Below, one piece after another: positions 19,675 to 28,862 of a stretch of DNA of 28,862 nucleotides. Numbering within the stretch: the first letter of the stretch is position 1; each line of letters opens with the position of its first letter. This DNA comes from Linderina pennispora (Eukaryota > Kickxellomycota > Kickxellomycetes > Kickxellales > Kickxellaceae): assembly GCF_002104995.1 (NCBI RefSeq), contig NW_024468376.1, positions 1 through 28,862 on the forward strand. The letters are read 5' to 3'. Made by a program: the position numbers and the translations under genes. The notes below the pieces were generated by a model, which was not told the origin of the DNA, did no database searches, and worked only from the letters and a program-made list of their open reading frames with translations.

Positions 19675-20401
19675 CAACGCAAAACCAAAAAATTACAATC
19701 TCCAACAAAAAATGAACGAGGATTATATCAGGCTATCTCTATGTGTTCGGAGATATACGTTATCTCTGCGAAAAATATGCGGGCATGTATGTTTGTGCCC
19801 AGCTGCATGTGCAGGCACATCAAGCGAGGCTAATTATCCAGCAACATGTGTCCCTGTTTTTTTTTTCTTATCTCTTGACGCTTTTTGTTTTGCGCCGGCG
19901 GGGCTGGGGAGCCTGATATGGCGCTGCGCAAACCATGCTGCTCACATGTCGTGCAGCACTGGCACTGGTCGGTAGGCAGAAAGCCGCTTATCTCTAAGGA
20001 GGGGCGGGGAGCATGTGCGGCGCAAAAAATCCATGGCTGGGTGGTATTAAACAGCCTGCGGCGTTTTTAAAACGCCCGCCGGGCCGAAGCGTGAAGGCAA
20101 GGAAAATTATCGTCGTACTAGGAAAGTTTTCGCGCACACCCCCGTCTCTTTAATTCCGTTAACCTCTCGTCGCTTCACACGCCTGGGTTTTCTTTTTCGT
20201 TACTCTCCGTCCCCAGGATCGCCACCACTGACAGATAATAACCTTGAGCGCGGACCTTGCTAAACCTCCGTCTCCCACTCTCGCTTAAATAGACAGACGT
20301 GTCCTCGTGAAGCAGCATCCTAGATAAGAGCTTCTACATCCTCCGGTTTCGTTGCTACCGACTCTTACACAACTTTTCTTCTCAGCTCTACACATTCAGC
20401 A
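19675..20401. other. Intergenic region and promoter of the first carnitine acyltransferase gene
   Basis: About 730 bp. It contains an interrupted inverted repeat, GGCGTTTT-T-AAAACGCC, at 20060-20076, and a TATA-like TTAAATAG near 20285-20292, about 110 bp before the ATG. There is no open frame worth calling. Confidence 0.45.
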
Positions 20402-22509
20402 ATGCTCAAGGCTGTTTCGCTTCTGAAGCCCTCGTCTGCATCCCGTCCGCTCAACAAGGTAAGCAGCTATCGAGAAGCCGGGCGTGGCATTCGGCTCTGC
20501 CAGTGGAGCCGTCGGCATGTTCACAAGCAGCGCATGTGAAAGGCCGGGCAGAGGATACGTTTATAAGGCGAGCCTGTGTCACCACCGCCAGCTAAAAGCC
20601 ATGCCAATTTTCCGTATCCCTTTAGATCACCTCGACCTCCCGTCTGCTCACCCGCTCCAACTCGACTGCCATGCGCCTCTCCAACGCCGAACTGATCAAG
20701 TCCGTGGACCAAACGCCCGGCGAGCTGTTCAAGTACCAGTCGCAGCTGCCGAAGCTGCCGGTGCCGAAGCTGTCGGAGACCCTGCCAAAGTACCTGAAGA
20801 CGGTGGAGCCGCTGCTGTCCAAGGAGGAGCTGGCGCACACGACCAAGACAGTCGAGGAGTTTGCAAAGTCGGCGCAGGGCCAGGAGCTGCAGCGGCGGCT
20901 CGAGGCGCGCGCGGCCGAGCCGGGACGCGTCAACTGGCTCGAGGAGTGGTGGAACGACCTGAGCTACATGGGGTACCGCGACCCGGTGACACCGTACGTG
21001 TCGTACTTTTACGCGTACAAGGACGACAAGCTCCGGCGCAAGGCGACGCAGCGCGCGGCAGCGATAGTGCGTGCGGCGTGGCAGTTCCGCGCGCAGGTGG
21101 AGTCGCGGACGCTGGCGCCGGAGATGGCGCGCGACACACCGTTCTGCAGCCACAGCTACAACTACATGTTCAACGCGACGCGCGTGCCGGTGCGGCCGTC
21201 GGATGTCGAGGCTGTGTTTGACCTGGCGGCTAACACGCACATCACTGTGGTCCGCAACAACCAGTTCTTTGCGCTGCAGCTCATCCACGACGGCCAGCTG
21301 CTGTCGGCTGCTGAGATCGAGTCGCAGCTCGACAGGATCGTCGAGCAGGCCGACAGCTCGGCTGCGGTGCCGGTGGGCGTGCTGACTGCGGACAACCGCG
21401 ACCTGTGGGCCGACAACTACAAGCTGCTGCTGGCTGCGTCGCCCAAGAACGCGCAGACGCTGGAGACGCTGCAGAGCTCGGCGTTCACCGTGTGCCTGGA
21501 TGACTCGCGTCCTGTGACCCGCGAGGAGTACCACCGCGTGTACTGGCACGGCAACGGCCGCAACCGCTGGTTCGACAAGTCGCTGCAGTTCATTGTGTGC
21601 GATAACGGCAAGGCTGGCTCGCTGGCCGAGCACTCGAGCATGGACGGCACTCCGACGTGCCGCCTCAGCGACTACATTCTGGACCAGACCCTCAACAACA
21701 AGGTGGATCTGGGAAGCTCGGCGGTCCGGCCCGATCTGCCAGCAGCCGAGCCGCTGGTCTTTGTCACGCCGCCCAATGTGGTCCGTGCCATCGAGGAGGC
21801 TGCTGCGCGGTTCGACAAGACCGTGGGCGACCACCAGCTGAAGGTGCTGCAGTACGAGGGCTTTGGCAAGGACGAGATCAAGAAGCTGGGCTTCTCGCCC
21901 GACGGCTTTGCGCAGATGATGATCCAGCTCGGCTACTACAAGCTGAACGGCGTCTGCCGGGCCACCTACGAGGCTGCGGCCACACGCAAGTTCGCCCACG
22001 GCCGCACCGAGACCTGCCGCTCGGTGTCCAACGAGAGCGCTGCGTTCTGCAAGCTGTTCGAGGACCCGGCTGCGTCGGTCGAGGACAAGTTCAAGGCCCT
22101 GCAGGCTGCCATCAAGGCCCACGGAGCCTACGCCAAGGGCTGCTCCGAGGGCAAGGGTGTTGACCGCCACCTGCTGGGCCTGCGGCTTGTGCTGAAGCCG
22201 GGCGAGGAGAAGCCCGCCATCTTCCAGGACCCGGCCTATGCGCGGACGTCGCACTGGTACCTGTCGACGTCGCAGCTGTCGAGCGAGCACTTTGAGGGCT
22301 GGGGCTTCAGCGAGGTCGTGCCTGACGGCTACGGCGTGGCCTACACCATCCGCAAGGACAGCGTCATCTTCCACATTGCTGCCATGAAGAACGAGCACGG
22401 GCTCAACTCGGACCACCTGGCCCACTACATGAAGGAGGCTGCTGCCGAGATGCGCAATGTCGTGCTTGCCCACAAGCTCAAGGAGGCCGCTGCCAAGCCC
22501 AAGCTCTAA
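20402..22509 (+). CDS. CAT2: Carnitine O-acetyltransferase, mitochondrial (possibly also peroxisomal), spliced
   Basis: The enzyme transfers acetyl groups between CoA and carnitine so that acetyl units cross organelle membranes. Exon 1 is 20402-20458, the intron 20459-20625 (167 nt; donor GTAAGC, acceptor CCCTTTAG), and exon 2 20626-22509, giving 646 residues. Exon 1 plus the start of exon 2 encode a basic, acid-free, Ser/Leu-rich leader typical of mitochondrial import. Family motifs are LPKLPVPKLSETLPKYL (substrate-tunnel N-terminal block), WWNDLSYMGYRDPV, the catalytic His355 in GSLAEHSSMDGTP, GRTETCRSVSNES, DRHLLGLRL, the carnitine-contact STSQ, and the glycine-rich DGYGVAYTI. The C-terminus is PKL, close to but not the canonical peroxisomal signal. 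An internal ATG at 20671 lies just after the leader. A 650-codon antisense frame is a shadow. A paralogue follows in tandem. The symbol follows yeast usage. Confidence 0.93.
20459..20625 (+). other. Spliceosomal intron separating the mitochondrial leader in the first acyltransferase gene
   Basis: The donor AAG|GTAAGC and acceptor TATCCCTTTAG|ATC give a 167-nt intron. It joins RPLNK to ITSTSRLLTRS in frame, giving a continuous presequence. Confidence 0.85.
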
Positions 22510-23453
22510 ACCCCCCGTTTTCTATATCTCTCCAGTCATTGTGTACAATCCTAGCCAATTTTCCTTTGCTATCTCTGACGGCGACGTGTATGGGAAAAAG
22601 TGTCTTGTGAGCAGAGAGGATAAACATAAATCCATCTTCTGCTTGCCTCGTTTCGGGTTATATCCGAATTGGAAAGAGTCTCCCCATTCGAAGAAACGTG
22701 ACTATGTGTGCGAGGGCAAGGGCTTTCTCGCTGCCTCCCCAGAGCATTAATGCCCCCCGGAAGCACTTGTCTGTGAACGACATGCACAGCACACGTGAGC
22801 TGAAGCTGCTGTGTCAAATGGCCGTGCATCCTGTAGAAGCTCAGTTAACCATGTATCGAGCTGAATAAAGTGAATGCGCCTCTTTATTGCAGTGCGCTAG
22901 AGACGCTGCTAGCAATGGGTGGCGACACTATCCCTCCCCAGGCCATTTGAAATGCCAAAATGCGCCATCACCTTGATGCCCATTGTGCTCCACTTGGCGA
23001 CATATAAGAATGGCGTGCGCCGCTGTGACTCTCTTTCTCTTTCTCTCTCAGCTTCATCATCCATATTTTCCATTCATCACATTTCGTTTCTTTTTCTACA
23101 TACCGCACCCGCAATATCTGGCCATTTTTGTATATCCGTACTTTATTTCTCTGCCAAATGCTCAAGCTGGTTATCTTGCCGTCACGCCGGATCCGGCGGA
23201 CTCCAATAAACAAGGCACGTGAATTTCCCACGTCGGTAAATCAACGGGCTAGCTGTACTGCGCTCTTATCAACAGCGCACATAAAATGAAGCCCGTGAGT
23301 TGTTTTCGGTCTTCATTCTCCTCCTCATCTTGTCCAGCTCTCCCCTTGCTTATACACGTAGCCAATATCTTTATCCCGCATCACACACTGTAGCTTCGGA
23401 TTGCCGACCTGAAAAAGCGATACACAGCAAACACAGCAACGTCACCGATCGCC
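22510..23453. other. Intergenic region between tandem acyltransferase genes
   Basis: About 940 bp. An AATAAA at 22864-22869 could serve the 3' end of the first gene, though it is 355 nt past the stop. A CT-rich run at about 23029-23050 may belong to the promoter of the second gene. An ATG at 23286 followed by a donor-like GTGAGT at 23295, and an acceptor TGTAG at 23389-23393 followed by 60 in-frame bases, could form an upstream exon of the second gene. This is weak evidence. Confidence 0.4.
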
Positions 23454-25223
23454 ATGCCTACCAGCACACGCAACCAGGAGCACGAACACGGCCGGCTGTT
23501 TGAGTTCCAGGCCACGCTGCCGAAGCTGCCGGTGCCAGACCTCCCCAGCACCGTGCAAAAATACATCGAGTCTCTGGAGGCGGTCCTGCCGCGCGACAAG
23601 TTCCTGGAGAGCAAGCAGGTGGCCGAGGAGTTTGCAAAGTCGGCGCAGGGCCAGGAGCTGCAGCGGCGGCTTGTGGAGCGCGCGGCCGAGCCAGGACGTG
23701 CAAACTGGCTCGAGGAGTGGTGGAACGACCTGAGCTACATGGGCTACCGCGATCCAGTGATTCCCTACGTCAGCTACCACTACTCGTACAACGACGACCC
23801 AGCGTGCTCGACAGCGAGCCAGCGGGCAGCGCATGTGGCGGTTGCGGCGCTGGCGTTCCGTGCGCAGCTTGTCGACGGCAGCTTGGCGCCTGAAATGCAA
23901 AAGACCTCGCCGCTATGCAGCCACAGCTACAAGTACATGTTCAATGCCTGCCGGATCCCGCACAAGCCCTCGGACTTTTGCCGCACCGTCGACTATGCAG
24001 CCAACGAAACCATCACTGTGATCCGCAACAACCAGTTCTTCTCGGTGCCAATTACGCAGCTGGGCATGCCCCTGAGCACGGCTGAGTTTGCCGAGATCTT
24101 TGAGCGCATCATCGAGCTTGCCGATAGCCAGACTGCAGTGCCCGTGGGCGTGCTGACTGCGGATAACCGCGACGCGTGGGCAGATAACCGCCAGCTCCTG
24201 CTTAATGTGGCTGGGAACGCCCAGGTGCTGGATGCTATCGAGTCGTCGGCGTTTGTCATTGCCCTGGATAAGGCGCAGCCGGTGACGCGTGAGGAACTGA
24301 GCCACGCGGTCTGGCACGGCGACGGACGCAGCCGCTGGTTCGACAAGCCCGTGCAGTTTATTGTTACCGACAATGCGCGCGCGGGCATATGCGGTGAGCA
24401 CTCCGATGATGGACGGCACGCCGACGCTGCGGCTGTCTGACTTTGTCATTGGATATGAGCACCAGTGCCCTCAGCCCGCTCGTACCGACCTGGGCTTCTC
24501 CCGGCTGGAATTCCAGACCCCACCCAAAGTCGTAGCAGCTGTGAAGCGTGCAGGTGAGTTCTTCGACACGGGAATCGCCAAGCAGCACATCTCAGTGCTG
24601 AACTACAATGCGTACGGCAAGGAGCTGATCAAGACCCTGAAGTGCTCGCCGGATGCCTTCGTGCAGATGGTGATCCAGCTCGCCTACAGCCGCCTCCACG
24701 GCTGTGTGCGGCCCACGTACGAGTCCAGCATGACGCGCAAGTTCCTGCATGGCCGCACCGAGACCTGCCGGTCGGTTTCGAATGAGAGCGCTGCCTGGTG
24801 CCGTGCCATGGCCGCCAATGCCTCGCGCGCCGAGTGCGTCGAGCTGTTCCGCAAGGCCGCTGCCAAGCACACGCAGCTGACGCGCGAGGCGATTGAGGGC
24901 AGAGGCGTCCGACCGCCATCTGCTGGGCCTGCGCATGCTGGTGCAGCCGGGCGAGGAGAAGCCCGACATCTTCGAGGACCCTGCCTACGCCTACTCGTCG
25001 CACTGGTATCTGTCGACGTCGCAGATTTCCAGCGAGGGCTTTGCCAGCTACGGGTGGAGCGAGGTGTCGCCCAAGGGCTACGGCATTGCGTACAACATCA
25101 AGCGCGACAGCCTGATGATGCACATTGCCTGCATGCGCAACGAGTTTTGGCCTCAACTCTGACCACCTCGCCTACTACCTGGAGCAGGCCGCCAACGATG
25201 TGCGCAAGCTATTGGCGCAGTAG
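23454..25223 (+). pseudogene. Second carnitine O-acetyltransferase paralogue with three one-base frameshifts
   Basis: The product is homologous over its whole length to the upstream acyltransferase, in the same orientation. Conserved blocks include LPKLPVPDLPSTVQKYIE, WWNDLSYMGYRDPV, the catalytic His316 in GEHS, MDGTPTLRLSDF, GRTETCRSVSNES, DRHLLGLRM, STSQISSE and GYGIAYNI. Three single extra bases break the frame: a C in 24402-24404 just after the catalytic His codon, a C at 24909-24910, and a T in the run 25145-25148. Without them the frame would run to a TAG at 25221-25223 and end in LLAQ, with no peroxisomal signal. Each extra base copies its neighbour, and the codons between breaks remain well conserved, so these may be sequence errors or very recent damage. 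From the ATG at 23454 no mitochondrial leader is seen, suggesting a cytosolic form unless an upstream exon exists. I call it a pseudogene provisionally. Confidence 0.75.
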
Positions 25224-26675
25224 AACTTGGTACCTAAATCTTTGTATGAAATATCTCCTCCATATCGCGATTTGCACTCACCTATATGGCTCTGCTCTCC
25301 ACTAGTGAGCATTCAATGTGCTGCAAGGGTAGCTGAACTGGTGCGGCTCCTGTCTGTGCTTTGTAGGGCGCTACATGTGCATGGCGATAGGGATGCGGCC
25401 TCCAAGTGGATTTCGGCTACGCCTCTCCCTCCCCATTCCTGCACCCGACTTCTCGCTTTTCACAAACACATACAGACCGACAACCGCATACAGAGCAGCA
25501 GATATATACAGAACGCATGCTGGCGCATGCAGATTTACCACCATGCGGTTGCTTGAACACAGCCAGTGCACATTGCCAATACAAACACCATGAATGATCT
25601 GAAAAAGAAAGAGCGCTCGGTTCGCCCATTTGTGAAGAAGAAAAGGCGGCGATCGGCCTAGCTAATCGTCTCCCGTCCAGCTGGCAGGCAAACTGCGTCT
25701 TGGATGAGCAGCCAGTGTATTTTTTGTTTTTTCACAAGCAGCCTCTGAATCCAATCCGACTGACTATAATTGGTGCGAAAAAAAAAAATAAACATGCTGG
25801 CGTCGATCGATGATGTAATCCGAGCCAACTGCTGTGCTCCTACATCTCGGGCTGCTCGTAGCAGTTTCCAGGCTGCACGGAAACGAGGGATGAAGCTAGC
25901 TGCAGGATGCTTGTTTTTTTTTTTGCGCCCTTTTTCGTGGGCCCACTCTACGGAGCCCACTGGCTCGGGGGAGCTATGGCGTGTCAAGGACTAGTCCACA
26001 TTGTTGTTTTTGCCATCGGCATCAATGGCCTGCTCAAGGGATCCGCCTCAGCGATAGAGAATGGAAATGACGTATACGTGAGGCGCTTGTCTCCCCTTCC
26101 TCCCCTGGCCGCCTCCCTGTGTCTTGGCATTTGCGGGTCTCGCCTCTCCATTTGTGAAAGAAGGCTGTGACAGAAATAGCGCAAGAGCCCTCAGTTCCGT
26201 TTTCTGAAGTCCGGACCGTCCGCGTGGTGGGGCTCAATCGAGGAAAAGCAGTTGCAAATCCTTCTTTGAGCCCTCCCTTCTATACGGGCTTCCGCCAAGT
26301 ATAGTTTCTGCCCAAATCCTCCTTGCCCCGCTCCCAAGTGAGGGAAAAAAAGCCTGTAAATAGGTTAAAGGTTTTTCATTCTGTTTGTGTAAAAATAGAC
26401 CACATCCCGAAACTAAATAGGGGAGACAAAGCATAGAGCTGCATGTCCACGTCGGATGCGAGCGAACAAAAAGGGCGTCGGAGCCAGCGCTGGAAGCCCC
26501 TCGGTAGCTACATCCGTTTCACATCTCTCTTGTCTCCTCTTTCTCTACGCTTTCATTTTTTCCAACACGCACATATACTTTTGTTGGTTCTATAGCACGC
26601 TAGCCGTTGCTATCACTTTACGATATACCCTCTCCCGATATATATACTTCCCCCACACTAACCGACCACTGAATT
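25224..26675. other. Intergenic region upstream of tyrosinase
   Basis: About 1.45 kb with short open frames only and several homopolymer runs (A-run near 25779-25788, T-run near 25914-25924). No domain, RNA gene or repeat family is recognised. The last 150 bp are the likely tyrosinase promoter. Confidence 0.45.
26638..26646 (+). promoter_or_regulatory. TATA-like element upstream of tyrosinase
   Basis: ATATATATA lies about 30 bp before the tyrosinase ATG. A second AT-rich GATATACC lies at about 26622-26629. It could be the core promoter or part of a short leader. Confidence 0.35.
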
Positions 26676-27967
26676 ATGAAGTTTACTGGCCTTATTAGCT
26701 GCCTCACTCTGGCAATTGCCGCTGTAAACGGCCAGACATCGACTCCCGCTGGCGCCGAGTCGCTGGAGAAATGTGCATCGACGCCTGTGCGCAAGGAGAT
26801 CCGCTCGCTGTCGACCAGCGAGTGGCAGGCGTACCGGACGGCGGTGAACCAGGCGCAGGAGCAGGGCTGGAACGACTGGTTCGGCTGGATGCATGACCAG
26901 GTGGCCGGCCCCATCCACGGCAACGCGAAGTTCCTGGTATTCCACCGCCGCTTCATAGCCGACTACGAGCAAATTCTGCAGCGCTACAACCCCTCGGTCG
27001 CCATACCCTACTGGAACGCCCTGGTGGACTACCAGCAGCCAGCCGCAAGCAGCGTGCTGGGCGACGACTATTTCGGCAAGGACGGAGATGCCGGGTCCGA
27101 GTGCGTGACCAGCGCTGGCTCGTGGTCATATAAGCTGTCAACGACGACCTGCCTGATGCGCAAGTTCAATGGCGGCAATGGCGCAATTAACTCGTGGTAC
27201 TCGCCCGAGTACATGACCAGCCTGCTGCAGACCACCACGGACTACGCCGACCTGCGCAATAAGATCGAGAACTCGCTGCACGGCGCGGTGCATCTGGCCA
27301 TCAACGGCGCTATAGCACCATGTATTCGCCGGTTGACCCCGTGTTCTGGATCCACCACTCCAACATCGACCGCCTGTACGCCCAGTGGCAGGCAGTCAGC
27401 CCTGGCGAGCGCACGTTCATGTACACAGGCGTCGACGGCGACAAGAAGCCCGTCAGCCCGACCGACCAGATGCCCAACTACAACGAGCCCATCTACAGCG
27501 TCATGCGTCTGGGCTTCGGCAAGTCCTGCTACACCTACGACACCATCCAGGCGGCCAGCGGCGACGCCAACAAGCTCTCTTCCAACGGCAATCTGCGCAA
27601 GCGCTCGGCGCAAAAGTGCGGCCAGCGCGACTACGCGCAGCAGCTGGTGAAGCAGCTGCCCAAGGAGGTCGTCGGCAAGTTCTTCCCCAAGTTCGCAGCT
27701 GGCAACTCGCATCCGCTGGAGAACGAGCTGACCACTTTGTCGCCGCTCAAGCCCATGGCTGCCGATGGCGAGAAGCCGTTCCATAGCAAGCAGGCGTGCG
27801 AGAGCCACCGCGGAAAGATGCCCGCGCCGCCCAAGCTGACGCCCGACTGGCTGAAGATGCAGGGTGCGTGCACTGAGGAAGTCGCCAAGCTCGAGGCCGA
27901 TGCGAAGAGCTTTGTTGACTCGCTCAACAAGGCCAGCTATCTGTCTCCGTACCTTGTCCACGATTAA
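26676..27967 (+). CDS. Secreted tyrosinase (type-3 copper phenol oxidase), one frameshift
   Basis: Tyrosinases oxidise phenols to quinones, leading to melanin or cross-linking. The N-terminus (MKFTGLISCLTLAIAAVNG) is a classical signal peptide with cleavage near residue 19, so the enzyme is exported. The copper-A site is complete: His73, His81 and His90 in WMHDQVAGPIHGN...FLVFHRRF. The copper-B site is split by a frame change: LHGAVHLAINGA (His202, His206) is in the first frame, and STMYSPVDPVFWIHHSNIDRL, with the remaining ligands, is in the next. One missing base between about 27311 and 27316 explains it; the homologous block in other tyrosinases reads continuously. After the break the frame continues to a stop at 27965-27967, with a C-terminal region containing several Cys residues. 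If the break is real, the product lacks the last copper-B histidines and should be inactive. No intron signals fit at the break. Confidence 0.88.
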
Positions 27968-28862
27968 TGAACACACTCCTCTTCCCCTTTCTACCTCCAG
28001 AATGCCCCCTTTACACGTCCCTCTTCTTTTTCCGCCCCTCGTGTGTTTATTTTTAGTGTTAGTCTTTACAGGATCGGTAGCATCTCGCATGTCGTTTGCC
28101 TCTACGAATATTTCTAAATCTGTCCCCTTCCGTCCTTCCCGTAGTGTCTGCAATTTGTACTCTCTTTTTCCTGAATATACGCTGTATCTCGCTCTCTTTG
28201 CAACGGGCATTTCTCCAAATAGGCTTGGAAAGATAAACAAAGCTGGAATGGACGTGCACAGTCCAGGTGTCGTGTTTTACACAGTGAAACTAGCCTGCTG
28301 CCTGAAATCCACACCTGGCCACATCTGAAATTGCTGCCATATGGCCCTGGTTCTGCAGTCGACCTTTGGCCTATATCGCCACCCCCTCTGCCCGCATTTG
28401 GCTGGCATCTGGCCCACATTGAGTATCGCCTTTGTTGTTCAGTCGCTTACCCCACACTCACGACTGACGTAGACACTTTATTCTCCCGGCTCGACTATAC
28501 GGATAGAACATTTCGACGCTTCTGCAGATAAATTGAGGGGTACCGCGATAGCAGCTCTGTGGGGCGGGATAAGAGACATACGAGCGCTCTGTGTACCCAG
28601 CCCCTGTCTAGAAACATGCGGGGGAGCACACATATTGGCCATATGGCACAAAGGTCTATCTCCAAAGAACAATTTCATGTTGATTTCAGGACAGGTGCAG
28701 CTTGCCCAAAACAGACGCCCGCTGCTTTGCCCTTCCCGATGCCCATGGACTGAGGGCCATGTGTAAGACAATTTCCTACTCATAGCTAGTCAGCCAGTGC
28801 TTGCTGGGCGTTTTTCCTCGCAAAAACGACATGTGCATGCTTCCCTCACACCCCATCCGTGT
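27968..28862. other. Region downstream of tyrosinase, no gene seen
   Basis: About 900 bp to the window edge. The first 200 bp are T- and C-rich and probably hold the tyrosinase 3' untranslated region. Remaining open frames are at most about 100 codons, without motifs. Confidence 0.45.

Noticed and set aside
20521-22473. 650-codon open frame on the minus strand
   Set aside because: It lies exactly antisense to the first acyltransferase, has no motif, and arises from the strong G/C bias at third codon positions.
1-28862. CRISPR arrays, bacterial operons, insertion sequences, rRNA and tRNA genes
   Set aside because: No regularly spaced repeats, transposase motifs, ribosomal RNA or convincing tRNA T-loop with matching stems were seen on either strand. 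The window is eukaryotic.

Overview
The window looks like part of a fungal nuclear chromosome. It carries protein genes with short GT-AG introns of about 140-170 nt, a Delta(14)-sterol reductase, a SAGA Spt7 subunit, a mitochondrial uL5 ribosomal protein, an HSF-type transcription factor, carnitine acyltransferases and a secreted tyrosinase. Most coding regions are very GC-rich at third positions. This fits an early-diverging fungus such as the Kickxellomycotina, but that placement is inference and no marker here proves it.

Layout. 1-851 (minus) is the 5' part of a GMPPA-type mannose-1-phosphate guanylyltransferase, cut by the window edge and carrying one frameshift. 1016-2905 (minus) is a decayed CLPTM1-family membrane-protein gene spread over all three frames. 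3168-4868 (minus) is an acyl-CoA/4-coumarate-CoA ligase-like enzyme ending in the peroxisomal signal AKL. 4869-8036 is a lower-GC stretch with no gene I can support. 8037-9341 (minus, ERG24) and 9542-10384 (plus, F-actin capping beta) diverge from a 200-bp promoter. 12001-13420 (plus) is an HSF-domain regulator with one clear intron and a probable second intron at its start. 13639-14169 (minus) is a previously hidden two-exon small gene. 14498-18361 (minus) is SPT7, diverging from the mitochondrial uL5 gene at 18874-19674. 20402-22509 and 23454-25223 (both plus) are tandem carnitine O-acetyltransferase paralogues, the second with three single-base frameshifts. 26676-27967 (plus) is a secreted tyrosinase with one single-base frameshift.

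Function. The AKL-tailed acyl-CoA ligase and the two carnitine acyltransferases suggest acyl-CoA activation and acetyl-unit shuttling between peroxisome, mitochondrion and cytosol, although they are not adjacent. The other genes are unrelated housekeeping functions (sterol synthesis, actin, transcription, mitochondrial translation), as is usual on a eukaryotic chromosome.

I did not find a convincing new multi-gene system. The most useful observations are the hidden two-exon gene, a start codon probably isolated in its own exon ahead of the HSF-like gene, the atypical recognition helix of that factor, near-identical DNA tracts shared by the tandem acyltransferases, and the recurring one-base indels in otherwise well-conserved genes, which may be assembly errors or recent decay.
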